DNA of 64,000 nt. Source: DASUPK01 sp963695675 (lineage in GTDB: Bacteria > Actinomycetota > Thermoleophilia > Solirubrobacterales > 70-9). Below, in pieces: positions 40,374-48,560 of this stretch. The notes beneath the pieces were generated by a model, which saw only the letters and a list, made by a program, of their open reading frames with translations, was not told the origin of the DNA and ran no database searches. Location: NCBI GenBank assembly GCA_963695675.1, contig CAVOGY010000007.1, forward strand, positions 806,001-870,000. Direction: 5' to 3'. Made by a program: the position numbers and the translations under genes. Positions within the stretch are counted from its first letter, which is position 1. Every line of letters starts with the position of its first letter.

Positions 40374-41720
40374 GTGAGCAGCGCCACCCGAGAACGGCTC
40401 AGCCAGGACGACGCGCAGATCCTGCGTCTGGAGTCACGTGCGATCAAGGGCCACACCGGCAAGGTGCTGGTCGTCGCGGCGGGCTCCGACGGGCGTGCGC
40501 TCTCCATCGACGCCCTCCGCAATCAGGTTAGAGAGAGGATGGGGGCGTTTCCAAGACTCGGCCAGAGAGTCGAGGAACCGCGCCTCCGGCTCGGCCGGCC
40601 GGCCTGGGTCGAGGCTCCCAATCTGGACCTCAACTGGCACATGGCGGAGCCGGGTCACGCGGACCCCCTCTCCGACGAGGAGCTCCGCTACGCCGTAGGG
40701 GATCTGCTCTCCGAGCGCCTCGACCACACCCGCCCGCTGTGGCGTTTCGACGCACTGCCGTTGACCGGTGGGCGAACCGCGCTGGTCGGGCGCATCCACC
40801 ACGCAATGGCGGACGGGGTGAGCGCGATCCGGCTGGTCGCCGGGCTGCTCTGGGACGCGGAGGCTGGATCGCCGTCCTCTCCGCCTCCCGCCCAGGCGCC
40901 GCGGTCGGGCTCCACGACCGGATCCTCGGGCGGGGCGGCCCCGGGCCGGCGTCCCGCGGCGAGCGAGGCGAGGGAGGCGCGGATCTTGATCCGCCTGCCC
41001 GCCGCGCTCTGGCGCGAGCTTCGCCCCGGCACAGACTCCGATCTCGATCGCCACATCGGCCCGGCTCGCGAGGTCGCCTGGACGAGCTTCCCACTCGAGA
41101 GGCTGAAGCGCATCGAGCACGGCGCGGGCGACGGCGTCACGGTCAACGACGTCGTCCTCGCGGTGATCGCCGGCGGCCTGCGCCGCTGGCTGGGGGGCGG
41201 CGACGGATCGCCCCGCGACCTACGGGTCCAGTGCCCGGTCTCCTTGCACGCCCGCGAGGAGGCCGGCGGGCAGCTCGGCAACCGCGACTCCTTCATGAAT
41301 CTCGACCTGCCGATCTCCGAGTCGGACCCGGCCGCCCGGCTGCGACTGATCAACACGGAGACGAGCGAGCGGAAGCTCGGCCACGACGCCGACACGCTGT
41401 ATGCCTTCTTCCACGCGCTGGGCCGGTTTCGGCCCCTCTACCGGGGCGTGACCAGGCTTACGTCGGGGCCGCGCGAGTTCGCGCTGTCGGTCTCCAACGT
41501 GCCCGGACCGAGGCAGCGCGCAGTGATCCTGGGCCATGCCGTTGAGCAGCTCAGCTCCTTCGCCGAGCCGGCTGACCGGCACGCGCTCCGGGTATCGGTG
41601 ATCTCGTTCGCGGGGGAGCTCGCCTTCGGGCTCTGTTCCGATCCCGAGGCGATCTCCGATCTCGACGGCCTCCGCGGCGCGCTCGCTGACTCGATCGCGG
41701 AGCTCGAGGGGGCGGTCTGA
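40374..41720 (+). CDS. WS/DGAT wax ester synthase/diacylglycerol acyltransferase
   Basis: The 448 aa acyltransferase makes storage wax esters or triacylglycerol. The catalytic HHXXXDG motif is IHHAMADGVSA (about residues 141-151). The C-terminal half has DVVLAVIAGGLRRWLGG, GNRDSFMNLDLP and SNVPGPR. Low-complexity Ser/Pro/Arg linker residues 170-200 separate the two CAT-like halves. GTG 40374 gives the expected N-terminus (LSQDDAQILRLES). It overlaps the LigD phosphoesterase gene by one base. Confidence 0.92.
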   Translation: MSSATRERLSQDDAQILRLESRAIKGHTGKVLVVAAGSDGRALSIDALRNQVRERMGAFPRLGQRVEEPRLRLGRPAWVEAPNLDLNWHMAEPGHADPLSDEELRYAVGDLLSERLDHTRPLWRFDALPLTGGRTALVGRIHHAMADGVSAIRLVAGLLWDAEAGSPSSPPPAQAPRSGSTTGSSGGAAPGRRPAASEAREARILIRLPAALWRELRPGTDSDLDRHIGPAREVAWTSFPLERLKRIEHGAGDGVTVNDVVLAVIAGGLRRWLGGGDGSPRDLRVQCPVSLHAREEAGGQLGNRDSFMNLDLPISESDPAARLRLINTETSERKLGHDADTLYAFFHALGRFRPLYRGVTRLTSGPREFALSVSNVPGPRQRAVILGHAVEQLSSFAEPADRHALRVSVISFAGELAFGLCSDPEAISDLDGLRGALADSIAELEGAV

Positions 41721-42397
41721 TGCCGCGGGCCAAACGATCCCTGACTGAGTACGAGCGCAAGCGCGACTTCTCCAAGACAAACGAGCCGAGCGGAAAGCCG
41801 GCGAAGGGGAAGGGGAAGTCCAAGGCCCGCCGCCGCCATCCCCGCTTCGCGTTCCAGAAGCACTCGGCGACGTCGGAGCACTACGACCTGCGGCTCGAAG
41901 TCGACGGTGCGCTGGCGTCCTGGGCCGTCCCCAAGGGGCCGTCCCTGGATCCCCGCGACAAGCGGCTGGCGATGCGGACCGAGGACCATCCGCTGGAGTA
42001 CCTCGAGTGGGAGGGCGTGATCCCGGAGGGCGAGTACGGCGCCGGACCGATGATCGTCTGGGACCGCGGCGTCTTCCAGAACATCTCGGAGACGCGGCGC
42101 GGCGAGCCGATGGAGCTGGCCGAGGCGATCGAGAAGGGCGACGTGAAGCTCTTCATGCTCGGCGAGAAGATCAAGGGCGCCTACGCGCTGGTTCGGACCC
42201 GCCCGGCCGGCGAGCGCGAACAGTGGCTGCTGATCAAGAAGCGGGACGAGGGCGCCGACGCCCGGCGCAAGCCGACTTCCTCACAGCCCGAATCCGTCCT
42301 CAGCGGCCGGACGATCGAGCAGGTCCTCGAGGAGGAGGCCGAGCCCGGCCAGTTCCCCCGCCACCGCGCTCGCCGCCGCCGCGCGCGCCGGCGCTAG
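41720..42397 (+). CDS. LigD-type 3'-phosphoesterase module
   Basis: The 225 aa free-standing phosphoesterase domain removes 3' phosphates and ribonucleotides at break ends in NHEJ. Signature residues are visible in RFAFQKHSATSEHYDLRLEV (His and Asp ligands), LASWAVPKGPSLDPRDKRLA, and DHPLEYLEWEGVIPEGEYGAG. A basic C-terminal tail (RHRARRRRARRR) may bind DNA. It is the third LigD module in the window, 21 kb from the polymerase and ligase modules. Its TAG stop begins the TAGGCT box of the next gene. Confidence 0.92.
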   Translation: MPRAKRSLTEYERKRDFSKTNEPSGKPAKGKGKSKARRRHPRFAFQKHSATSEHYDLRLEVDGALASWAVPKGPSLDPRDKRLAMRTEDHPLEYLEWEGVIPEGEYGAGPMIVWDRGVFQNISETRRGEPMELAEAIEKGDVKLFMLGEKIKGAYALVRTRPAGEREQWLLIKKRDEGADARRKPTSSQPESVLSGRTIEQVLEEEAEPGQFPRHRARRRRARRR

Positions 42398-42400
42398 GCT
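42395..42400 (+). promoter_or_regulatory. -10-like box TAGGCT for the dehydrogenase gene
   Basis: TAGGCT ends 6 nt before ATG 42407. Its TAG is also the upstream stop codon. Confidence 0.4.
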
Positions 42401-42406
42401 GCTCCC

Positions 42407-43870
42407 ATGGCCACCGCGGCCGAGGCAAGGACGCTGCAGAACTACATCGCGGGCCAGTGGCGAGACGCCGCCGCCGGCGACGCGCTCGATGACCGGGATC
42501 CCGCAACCGGCGAGCTGACTGCCCGCGTCCCGCTCTCCGGATCGACCGACGTCGACGCCGCCGTGACTGCGGCTCGCGCGGCGCAGCCCGCCTGGCGGCA
42601 GGTGGCCCCGCAGGAGCGGGCCCGCGCCCTGCTGGCGCTGCGCGACGCATTGGTTCGCCACCGGCAGGAGCTCACCGCTCTGGTCACCGCCGACATGGGC
42701 AAGACGCTCGCCGACGCCGACGGCGAGGTCGGGCGCGGGATCGAGTCGGTCGAATCCGCGGCCGCCATCCCCCACCTGCTCAAGGGCGAGACCCTCGAGG
42801 GGGTCGCCACGGGCGTCGATGTCGAGCTCGTCCGCCAGCCCGTCGGCGTGGTCGCGGCGATCACCCCGTTCAACTTCCCGGTGATGATCCCGCTCTGGTT
42901 CCTGCCCTACGCGGTCGCCTGCGGCAACGCCTTCCTGCTCAAGCCCTCGGAGCGAGATCCGCGACCCGCCGAGCGGATCTGCGAGCTGATCGACGAGGAC
43001 GAGATCTTTCCGCCCGGCGTCGTCAACCTCGTCCACGGCGGGCGTGAGGCAGTCGAGGCGATCCTCGACCACGACGGCGTCGACGCAGTCTCCTTCGTCG
43101 GCCAGGCGAGCACGGCCCGGCTGATCGCGACCCGCTCGGCGCAGACCGGCAAGCGCGTCCAGGCGCTCGGCGGCGCCAAGAACTCGATGATCGTCGCCGA
43201 GGACGCCGATCTCGACAGCGCGGTGCCCGCGATCATGGGATCGGCGTTCGGGGCGGCGGGGCAGCGCTGCCTGGCCGGTTCAGTCTGCGTGATCGCGGGC
43301 GACAAGGCCCGCCAGGCCGAAGTGCGCGAGGCCCTCCGCTCCGCCGCCGCCGAGCTCAGCACCGGACCCGGCGCGGACCCCGGCACCGATGTCTGCCCGA
43401 TGGTCGCCCCGGAGTCCCGCGAGCGGGCGGAGGCCGCGGTCGCCGCCGCGGAGTCCGACGGCGCCGCCGTCCTTCTCGATGGCCGCATCGGCGGCGGCGA
43501 GGCCGGGGCGCTGCTCGGTCCGACGCTGGTCGACGTCGCCGATCCGGAGTCGGAGCTGGCCCGCGAGGAGGTCTTCGGGCCCGTGCTGGCCCTGGTCGGA
43601 GTCCCCGACCTCGACGCCGCGATCGAGTTCGCCAACGGCTCCCGGTACGGCAACGCGGGGTCGATCTTCACCACCTCGGGCTCCGCGGCCCGCGCCTACC
43701 GCTGGGGGGTCGAGGCGGGAATGCTCGGGGTCAACATCGGCGTGCCGGCGCCGGTCGCCTGGTTCCCCTTCTCGGGCTGGAAGGACTCGCTCGACGGCGA
43801 CCTGCACGCCAACGGCCGCGATGCGGTCGACTTCTACACCCGCAAGAAGGTCGTCACCTCGCGCTGGTAG
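42407..43870 (+). CDS. mmsA: CoA-acylating methylmalonate-semialdehyde dehydrogenase
   Basis: A 487 aa aldehyde dehydrogenase of the MmsA/IolA type. It converts (methyl)malonate semialdehyde to propionyl- or acetyl-CoA in valine, beta-alanine or inositol degradation. The catalytic cysteine is in GAAGQRCLAGSV (about residue 286), with FNFPVMIPLWFLPYAVACGNAF typical of this subgroup rather than CoA-independent enzymes. No other inositol or valine genes are adjacent. Confidence 0.92.
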   Translation: MATAAEARTLQNYIAGQWRDAAAGDALDDRDPATGELTARVPLSGSTDVDAAVTAARAAQPAWRQVAPQERARALLALRDALVRHRQELTALVTADMGKTLADADGEVGRGIESVESAAAIPHLLKGETLEGVATGVDVELVRQPVGVVAAITPFNFPVMIPLWFLPYAVACGNAFLLKPSERDPRPAERICELIDEDEIFPPGVVNLVHGGREAVEAILDHDGVDAVSFVGQASTARLIATRSAQTGKRVQALGGAKNSMIVAEDADLDSAVPAIMGSAFGAAGQRCLAGSVCVIAGDKARQAEVREALRSAAAELSTGPGADPGTDVCPMVAPESRERAEAAVAAAESDGAAVLLDGRIGGGEAGALLGPTLVDVADPESELAREEVFGPVLALVGVPDLDAAIEFANGSRYGNAGSIFTTSGSAARAYRWGVEAGMLGVNIGVPAPVAWFPFSGWKDSLDGDLHANGRDAVDFYTRKKVVTSRW

Positions 43871-44467
43871 CGGCCCGACCAGAAACGGATCGCTCGGCTT
43901 CGCCATCAGATCGCGGCACAGGCCGGCCATAACCGGGCCGCCTGCTCGGTGGCCGGCCTTCGCCTGCCCGATCAACGCACCCGTGACGGCCACGATCACT
44001 CCTCCCAGCGTGACCTGCACGAGCGAGCTCCTCAGAGAGACGTCGAGGAAGCGCTTGCGGATCCAGGCGATTCCGATCAGCTCACAACCCACCGTGAACG
44101 ACGCGACCAGCAGGGCCGTGTTCAGGTCGCTGATCACGAACGGCAGGGCATGGAAGCTCCCCCCGAAGAAGGTGGCGCCGCCCGTGATCAGGCCGCGCGA
44201 GAGCGAGCTTCCCCTTCCGGTGACGGCTCCGTCATCGGAGAGGGCCTCGGAAAGGCCCATGCTGATTCCCGCGCCCAGCGCCGCGGCGAGCCCGACGAAG
44301 AGGGCTGCATGCGGTCCGGCGAGGAAGGCAGTCGCGAAGATCGGAGCGAGCGTCGAGACCGTGCCGTCGATCAGGCCGATCAGCGCAGGCTGAACGCGCT
44401 GCAGCATGAACCGCTCCTCGTCGGCGGGGGCCATCCGACCCGCCAGGCGTGCAACCAATTCGCTCAT
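43280..44467 (-). CDS. VIT1/CCC1-family iron/manganese transporter, C-terminal readthrough
   Basis: The VIT part (residues 1 to about 170) has five helices, with LIGLIDGTVSTLAPIFATAF and ALGAGISMGLSEALSDDG typical of the family, which moves Fe2+/Mn2+ across membranes. After GALIGQA the frame enters repeat PR-B5 (PVMAGLCRDLMAKP) and then runs antisense through 590 bp of the dehydrogenase gene, yielding about 220 residues that look non-native. Probably the normal stop was lost by repeat insertion or a nearby indel. ATG 44467 is preceded by TATTAT with a 6-nt gap and an iron-box-like site. It is divergent from fur. Confidence 0.75.
   Translation of the reverse strand: MSELVARLAGRMAPADEERFMLQRVQPALIGLIDGTVSTLAPIFATAFLAGPHAALFVGLAAALGAGISMGLSEALSDDGAVTGRGSSLSRGLITGGATFFGGSFHALPFVISDLNTALLVASFTVGCELIGIAWIRKRFLDVSLRSSLVQVTLGGVIVAVTGALIGQAKAGHRAGGPVMAGLCRDLMAKPSDPFLVGPLPARGDDLLAGVEVDRIAAVGVQVAVERVLPAREGEPGDRRRHADVDPEHSRLDPPAVGAGRGARGGEDRPRVAVPGAVGELDRGVEVGDSDQGQHGPEDLLAGQLRLRIGDVDQRRTEQRPGLAAADAAIEKDGGAVGLRGGDRGLRPLAGLRGDHRADIGAGVRAGSGAELGGGGAEGLAHFGLAGLVARDHAD
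43882..43937. repeat. PR-B repeat copy 5, with PR-A-like edge
   Basis: AAACGGATCGCT (like the PR-A right arm) runs into CGGCTTCGCCATCAGATCGC then GGCCGGCC. It suggests the two repeat families are related or recombine. Confidence 0.5.
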
Positions 44468-44488
44468 ATCCTAATAATACAAGGCAGT

Positions 44489-44507
44489 TAAGATAAGGTA
44501 CGCCTAA
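44489..44507. promoter_or_regulatory. IdeR/DtxR-like iron box between vit and fur
   Basis: TAAGATAAGGTACGCCTAA matches 14 of 19 positions of the actinobacterial iron box TWAGGTWAGSCTWACCTWA by hand count. It covers the expected -35 region of the VIT promoter (-10 TATTAT at 44479-44474). Confidence 0.45.
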
Positions 44508-44540
44508 GATCTGCGATGCTCTATTAGGACACCCTGACCC

Positions 44541-44990
44541 ATGACGACGAGAGTTCACCCCCAGGCTCCGCCCCGCGACGACGCCGAGCTCGCCGCGCTG
44601 CTGCGCGAGCGCGGCCTTCGCGCGACCTCTCAGCGCGTCGTCATGCACCGCCTGCTCCGCGACCGCAACCGGCACCTGAGCGCCGAGGAGCTGCTCTCCG
44701 AGGCGAGCGAGCGGTTGCCGGGCGTCTCCCTCCCCACCGTCTACGCGACGCTGGAGCTCTTCGAACAGCTCGGCATCGTCAGGCGGGTGAACGGCGGCGG
44801 CGGCACCCTCCTCTGGGACACCCGGGCCGACACCCACCACCACATGATCTGCCGCAACTGCGGTCGGATCGAGGACCTCGAGACTCCGCTGGACCTCGAG
44901 CGGGCTCGGCGCTCCGCGGCACGGTCGGGTTTTGAGGCCGATCGAGCCGAGGTGGTGGTCAGCGGCCTCTGCGCGCGCTGCCGTAGGTAA
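44541..44990 (+). CDS. fur: Fur-family metalloregulator
   Basis: The 149 aa regulator has the winged-helix DNA-binding domain (LRATSQRVVMHRLLRDRNRHLSAEELL, SLPTVYATLELFEQLGIV), the metal motif HHHMICRNCGRIEDLE and a C-terminal CARC pair for structural zinc. It may sense iron, zinc or manganese; the divergent VIT transporter suggests iron or manganese. It could equally be Zur- or PerR-like. Confidence 0.92.
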   Translation: MTTRVHPQAPPRDDAELAALLRERGLRATSQRVVMHRLLRDRNRHLSAEELLSEASERLPGVSLPTVYATLELFEQLGIVRRVNGGGGTLLWDTRADTHHHMICRNCGRIEDLETPLDLERARRSAARSGFEADRAEVVVSGLCARCRR

Positions 44991-45090
44991 AGCCGCACCC
45001 GGACCGATCGAAGCTACCGCCACTCCGGATAGTGGGATTCGATGATCAACGCGGGCGCCCCCTCCGGGTCGACCAGAACGGCTAGCCGCC

Positions 45091-45909
45091 CTAGCGCTTC
45101 CTGCGCGCTCCGGCGAGGACGACACGGGCAACCAGGTCCGGGTCGTCCCATGTCGGGACGTGCCCGCAGCCAGGCAGCTCCACCTGCTCCACCCTCTTGG
45201 GCAGCATGCTCCGCGGCAGCGGCTTGTTCCGCACGAGGGTGTCGTGCTCGGCCCAGGCGAGCGTGATCGGGACCTTGATTCCCTTCAGTTCCTCGATCCG
45301 CCCGGCTCTCATCAGGGCACTCGCCTCGTCATATGCGGGCGCGGTTACGTATGCGCTCGCGATCGCCTGGGCCTCGCCGGGGCTGAGACGCTCGGGCCGG
45401 TAGATGAACCGGCCCAGCGTCTCGCGGCGCCCGCGAGCGCTCTGCATCATCGGTCGGAACAGCGGCCGAACGACGCGGCCGCGGCGTCTTGCACGGGCGA
45501 CCCTGCGGTTGGGGGAGTCGAGGGAGCGCTTCCAGAACCCGGCCGTGCACAGGCCGACCACCGCCGAGGCGCCGCCCTGGCGGGCGCACTCGATCGCCAC
45601 CCAGCCCCCAAGCGAGATCCCGGCCACGGCGGGGGTTCCCTCGATGCCGAGGGCGTCGTAGAAGTCGAGGACGGCCGTCGCCAGATTGGCGGCCCTCGGA
45701 GAGATCCCGTCGGGCAGCGGCGACGATTCGCCGAAGCCCGGCATGTCGAGGGCGATCACCTCGCGCTCGGCGGCCAGCCGGTTCAGGACGGGTGACCACT
45801 GCACGAGCGAGCCACCCAACGAGTGGAGCAGGAGCAGCGGCTCCCCATTTCCTTGCCGCACGTGGTTCAGCCAGACCGCGCCGACGGCCGAGCGGATTGT
45901 GTCGTTCAT
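45091..45909 (-). CDS. alpha/beta-fold hydrolase
   Basis: The 272 aa hydrolase has the oxyanion segment LLLLHSLGGSLVQW, the nucleophile elbow VAGISLGGWVAIECA (serine at about residue 97) and the catalytic histidine in GCGHVPTWDDP. An acid in AWAEHDTLV completes the triad. The substrate is unknown. Start at ATG 45909 (MNDTIRS), overlapping the GNAT stop by 4 bp. A longer ORF upstream is antisense to nothing but overlaps the GNAT gene and is not used. Confidence 0.87.
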   Translation of the reverse strand: MNDTIRSAVGAVWLNHVRQGNGEPLLLLHSLGGSLVQWSPVLNRLAAEREVIALDMPGFGESSPLPDGISPRAANLATAVLDFYDALGIEGTPAVAGISLGGWVAIECARQGGASAVVGLCTAGFWKRSLDSPNRRVARARRRGRVVRPLFRPMMQSARGRRETLGRFIYRPERLSPGEAQAIASAYVTAPAYDEASALMRAGRIEELKGIKVPITLAWAEHDTLVRNKPLPRSMLPKRVEQVELPGCGHVPTWDDPDLVARVVLAGARRKR

Positions 45910-46394
45910 AGCTCCAGGTCGTATTCCACGTACGTCTCCGAGACGGCCCCAGTGCGGTCGTAGACCTTCTGCGCCCGGCGGTTGTCCGGCGCGGTCAGCC
46001 ATTCCATCGCGGGCATGCCGAGCTCGCGGCATCGGTCCGCGCAGACCTGGATCAGGGCATCGGCGGTTCCGCGGCCGCGGGCCGCCGGGTCCACGAACAA
46101 ATCCTCGAGGTAGCCGATCCGCGCGCCCTTCAACATCGACCACTTCCAGTCGAGGGTCGCGAAGCCGATCGCGCGGCCATCCTCGCGGGCGATGAAGACC
46201 GCACCCTGTGAGGGGTCGCTGATCAAGGTGCGCGCCATCGCGATCACCCCCTCGTCGGCGGGCGATGACTCATAGAAGTCGCAGTAGGCGCGCATCAAAG
46301 GCAGCAGCTCCTCGATCTCATCCTCGCGCGCGGGTCGGATCTCAACCCCGTCTGCGAGCCCCCGCGGCCCCTCGGCGAGCGGTTCCTCCGCCAT
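45906..46394 (-). CDS. GNAT-family N-acetyltransferase
   Basis: The 162 aa acetyltransferase has the CoA-binding loop at LFVDPAARGRGTADALIQ (about residues 98-115) and the typical C-terminal strand AQKVYDRTGAVSETYVEYDLEL. It resembles small-molecule acetyltransferases of the RimI/aminoglycoside type; the substrate is unknown. ATG 46394 has TAGTAT 6 nt upstream. First gene of a two-gene operon with the hydrolase. Confidence 0.88.
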   Translation of the reverse strand: MAEEPLAEGPRGLADGVEIRPAREDEIEELLPLMRAYCDFYESSPADEGVIAMARTLISDPSQGAVFIAREDGRAIGFATLDWKWSMLKGARIGYLEDLFVDPAARGRGTADALIQVCADRCRELGMPAMEWLTAPDNRRAQKVYDRTGAVSETYVEYDLEL

Positions 46395-46400
46395 GGGCCG

Positions 46401-46406
46401 ATACTA
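46401..46406 (-). promoter_or_regulatory. -10-like box TAGTAT for the GNAT-hydrolase operon
   Basis: TAGTAT + CGGCCC + ATG on the minus strand. Confidence 0.45.
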
Positions 46407-46478
46407 GGCATTCGCACTGTCCGGTCGCCACCGAGGCCACAGGAAGGAGTCCTCCGGCCCCGAATAGAGAGGGTCGGC

Positions 46479-47597
46479 ATGCCACGAATCGACTCGCCGG
46501 CGCGCGCGATCGCCCGCAACGTCCTGATCGTCGCGGGCGTCGTGCTCGTGCTCTACGTCATCTACCTGCTGCGGCGGCCGATCAGCTGGCTGATCATCGC
46601 GGCCTTCCTGGCGGTCGCCCTCGCCGGGCCGGTCAACTTCTTCCAGCGCTACATGAGGCGCGGGCTGGCGATCGCCCTCGTCTACCTCGGCCTGCTGGCG
46701 ATCCCGATCGGGCTCGGGGCCGTGCTGATCCCGCCGATCGTGAACCAGGTCAGTGACGTCGCCACGAATGCCCCGAGGTACGTCACCGACGTCGAGGACT
46801 ACATCCACAAGAACAAGACGCTCAACGACCTCAACGAGAAGTACGACATCACCCAGAAGCTCTCGGAGGAAGCGAACAAGCTGCCCAGCAAGGCCGGGGA
46901 CGCCGCCAAGGTCCTGCGCGACATCGGCTTCGGGCTGGTGAGCTCGATCTTCGCCGGCGTCTCAATCCTGATCCTGAGCATCTTCATGGTGTCTGCCGGG
47001 CCGAGATGGATCGAGAGCTTCATCCGCATGCAGAGACCGGAGCACGCCGAGCGCATCGAGCGGACCCTGCGCCGGATCGCCAATGCCGTGGGGAACTACG
47101 TCGGCGGCGCGCTCCTGCAGGCGACGATCGCTGCAGTCGCAGCGTTCGTCATGTTGAAGATCCTCGGCGTGCCCTTTGCGGGGCCCCTGGCGGTGGTGGT
47201 GTTCGTCTTCGACCTGATCCCGGTGGTCGGCGCCACTATCGCCGCCCTTCTGGTCGCGATCGTCACCGCATTCGTCAACTTCCCTGTCGCCCTGATCATC
47301 TGGGTCGTCTTCGCGATCGTCTACCAGCAGGTCGAGAACTACCTGATCCAGCCTCAGATCCAGAAGCGCGCGACCAAGATCGAGGCCTTCATCATTCTCG
47401 TCGCCGTGCTCTTCGGTAGCACCCTCTTCGGGGTGCTCGGGGCGCTCCTCGCGATCCCCGCTGCCGCGACGATTCAGATCGCGGTGCTCGAGTTCCGCGA
47501 CTACCGCCGGGAGGTTGCGGCGGCCGAGGAGGAGGCAGGCGGTCCAACCCCCGCTCCGCCGCCCGAGGGGCCGACCCCGGCCCCGGAGACGTCCTAG
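46479..47597 (+). CDS. AI-2E-family transporter (PerM/YdiK-like)
   Basis: The 372 aa product has about eight helices, the central loop YDITQKLSEEANKLPSKAGDA, and the family core FDLIPVVGATIAALLVAIVTAFVNFP and YQQVENYLIQPQIQKRATKI. These transporters export small molecules or act as Na+/H+ antiporters in some cases. The C-terminus is a Pro/Glu-rich tail. Function here unassigned. Confidence 0.9.
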   Translation: MPRIDSPARAIARNVLIVAGVVLVLYVIYLLRRPISWLIIAAFLAVALAGPVNFFQRYMRRGLAIALVYLGLLAIPIGLGAVLIPPIVNQVSDVATNAPRYVTDVEDYIHKNKTLNDLNEKYDITQKLSEEANKLPSKAGDAAKVLRDIGFGLVSSIFAGVSILILSIFMVSAGPRWIESFIRMQRPEHAERIERTLRRIANAVGNYVGGALLQATIAAVAAFVMLKILGVPFAGPLAVVVFVFDLIPVVGATIAALLVAIVTAFVNFPVALIIWVVFAIVYQQVENYLIQPQIQKRATKIEAFIILVAVLFGSTLFGVLGALLAIPAAATIQIAVLEFRDYRREVAAAEEEAGGPTPAPPPEGPTPAPETS

Positions 47598-47924
47598 TCC
47601 GCGAGCTCTGGCCGCTTCTCGACGGCCCGCTCGTAGCTCGTCCGCATCAGCTCGATAACCCGGTCGGCATCGTCGTCCGATCGAAGCTCGACCGTGACCC
47701 AGCCCGAGCCCTCCCGCGTGAAGCGATGCTCGCGCGCCTTCCCTGCGGCGATCAGCTCGCTGGGCGGTCTCTGGCCGAAGTGGGAGATCGGCGATCTGGT
47801 CGCCGTGCAGGTGGCCGAGCTCGCGCCTGCCGATGACGAACCGCAGGCTGCCGAAGCGCCCGGGGCCGCTCTCGACCCCCGGCCAGCTCTCCAGCTCGGC
47901 GGCAATTCGGTCGCGAGTGCTCAT
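47594..47924 (-). pseudogene. luciferase-domain/DUF5519-like protein, frameshifted
   Basis: Starts MSTRDRIAAELESWPGVESG with RELGHLHGDQIADLP. One extra base at about 47780-47785 moves the frame, after which FGQRPPSELIAAGKAREHRF, GSGWVTVELRSDDDADRVIELMRTSYE continue to the stop. The two halves together form a complete small protein of the luciferase-domain family of unknown role. The start overlaps the MarR stop by 4 bp. The stop overlaps the convergent AI-2E gene. Confidence 0.75.
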
Positions 47925-48457
47925 TGAGTACCCGCCTGGGCCTTGCCGGCGACGGCGTCGGTCACCTCGGCCTCGGAGAGACTGTCAAGCGCGCGCTTGA
48001 GGATGTCGCGAAGCGTCGTCTGATCCTCCTCGGACAGGGAGGCGATCGGTGCCGGTGGCTCTGCCATCCGCTTCGTGATCTCGACCCTCATCCGCTCCCC
48101 CTCCTCGGTGAGCACCAGGAGCCGCACGCGGCGGTCTCCCTCGGCCGCCTGGCGGCGGACGAGGCCGCGCTGCTCGAGACGGTCGACGATCCCGGTGACG
48201 TTCGAGTTGTCGCAGAAGAGAGCGTTTGCCAGATCGCTCATCTTCCGAGGGCCTGCACCCAGCATGCGGATGGCGATCATCTGCTGAGGGGCGAGCTCGA
48301 ACTCCTGCGCCATCGCGACCAGACGCTGCTTGTTGGTGACCATCATCCAGTGCATCAGGCTCCAGGCCTCACTGCCCGGATCGGTCCGACCGACCTCGCC
48401 CGCGAGCCACGAACCGGGGCCGGGCCAGCTCCTCTTCGGGTCCTTGGCCTTGCTCAT
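47921..48457 (-). CDS. MarR-family regulator of the adjacent ABC exporter
   Basis: The 178 aa winged-helix protein has the recognition region MSDLANALFCDNSNVTGIVDRLEQRGLVRRQ (about 79-109) and the wing GDRRVRLLVLTEEG. It is divergent from the ABC transporter genes across a promoter with a long inverted repeat, so it probably represses both itself and the exporter until bound by a ligand. ATG 48457 is 9 nt from a TAATAT box. Confidence 0.92.
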   Translation of the reverse strand: MSKAKDPKRSWPGPGSWLAGEVGRTDPGSEAWSLMHWMMVTNKQRLVAMAQEFELAPQQMIAIRMLGAGPRKMSDLANALFCDNSNVTGIVDRLEQRGLVRRQAAEGDRRVRLLVLTEEGERMRVEITKRMAEPPAPIASLSEEDQTTLRDILKRALDSLSEAEVTDAVAGKAQAGTQ

Positions 48458-48466
48458 CTCCAGGCA

Positions 48467-48472
48467 ATATTA
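48467..48472 (-). promoter_or_regulatory. -10 TAATAT of marR
   Basis: TAATAT lies 17 nt from the palindromic hexamer TTGCAA (48490-48495), read on the minus strand. Confidence 0.6.
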
Positions 48473-48489
48473 CTCGGGATTGACGACAA

Positions 48490-48534
48490 TTGCAAGGTTC
48501 AAATATCTATGTATACTGCCGTCCAACCTTGCAA
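48490..48534. promoter_or_regulatory. inverted repeat TTGCAAGGTT/AACCTTGCAA, candidate MarR operators
   Basis: Perfect 10-bp arms (48490-48499 and 48525-48534) are separated by 25 bp. The left arm holds the TTGCAA that can serve as -35 for both divergent promoters; the right arm falls at the expected transcription start of the exporter operon. Confidence 0.65.
48512..48517 (+). promoter_or_regulatory. -10 TATACT of the exporter operon
   Basis: TATACT lies 16 nt after TTGCAA. The leader to ATG 48561 is about 40 nt with a GGAGGGGG ribosome-binding site. Confidence 0.6.
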
Positions 48535-48560
48535 GCGATTGGACCCGGAGGGGGATCCGG

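Noticed and set aside
45018..45090. Minus-strand tail reading RLAVLVDPEGAPALIIESHYPEWR before a stop
   Set aside because: It looks like the C-terminus of a protein, but no start or upstream domain is visible; too short to annotate, possibly a relic.
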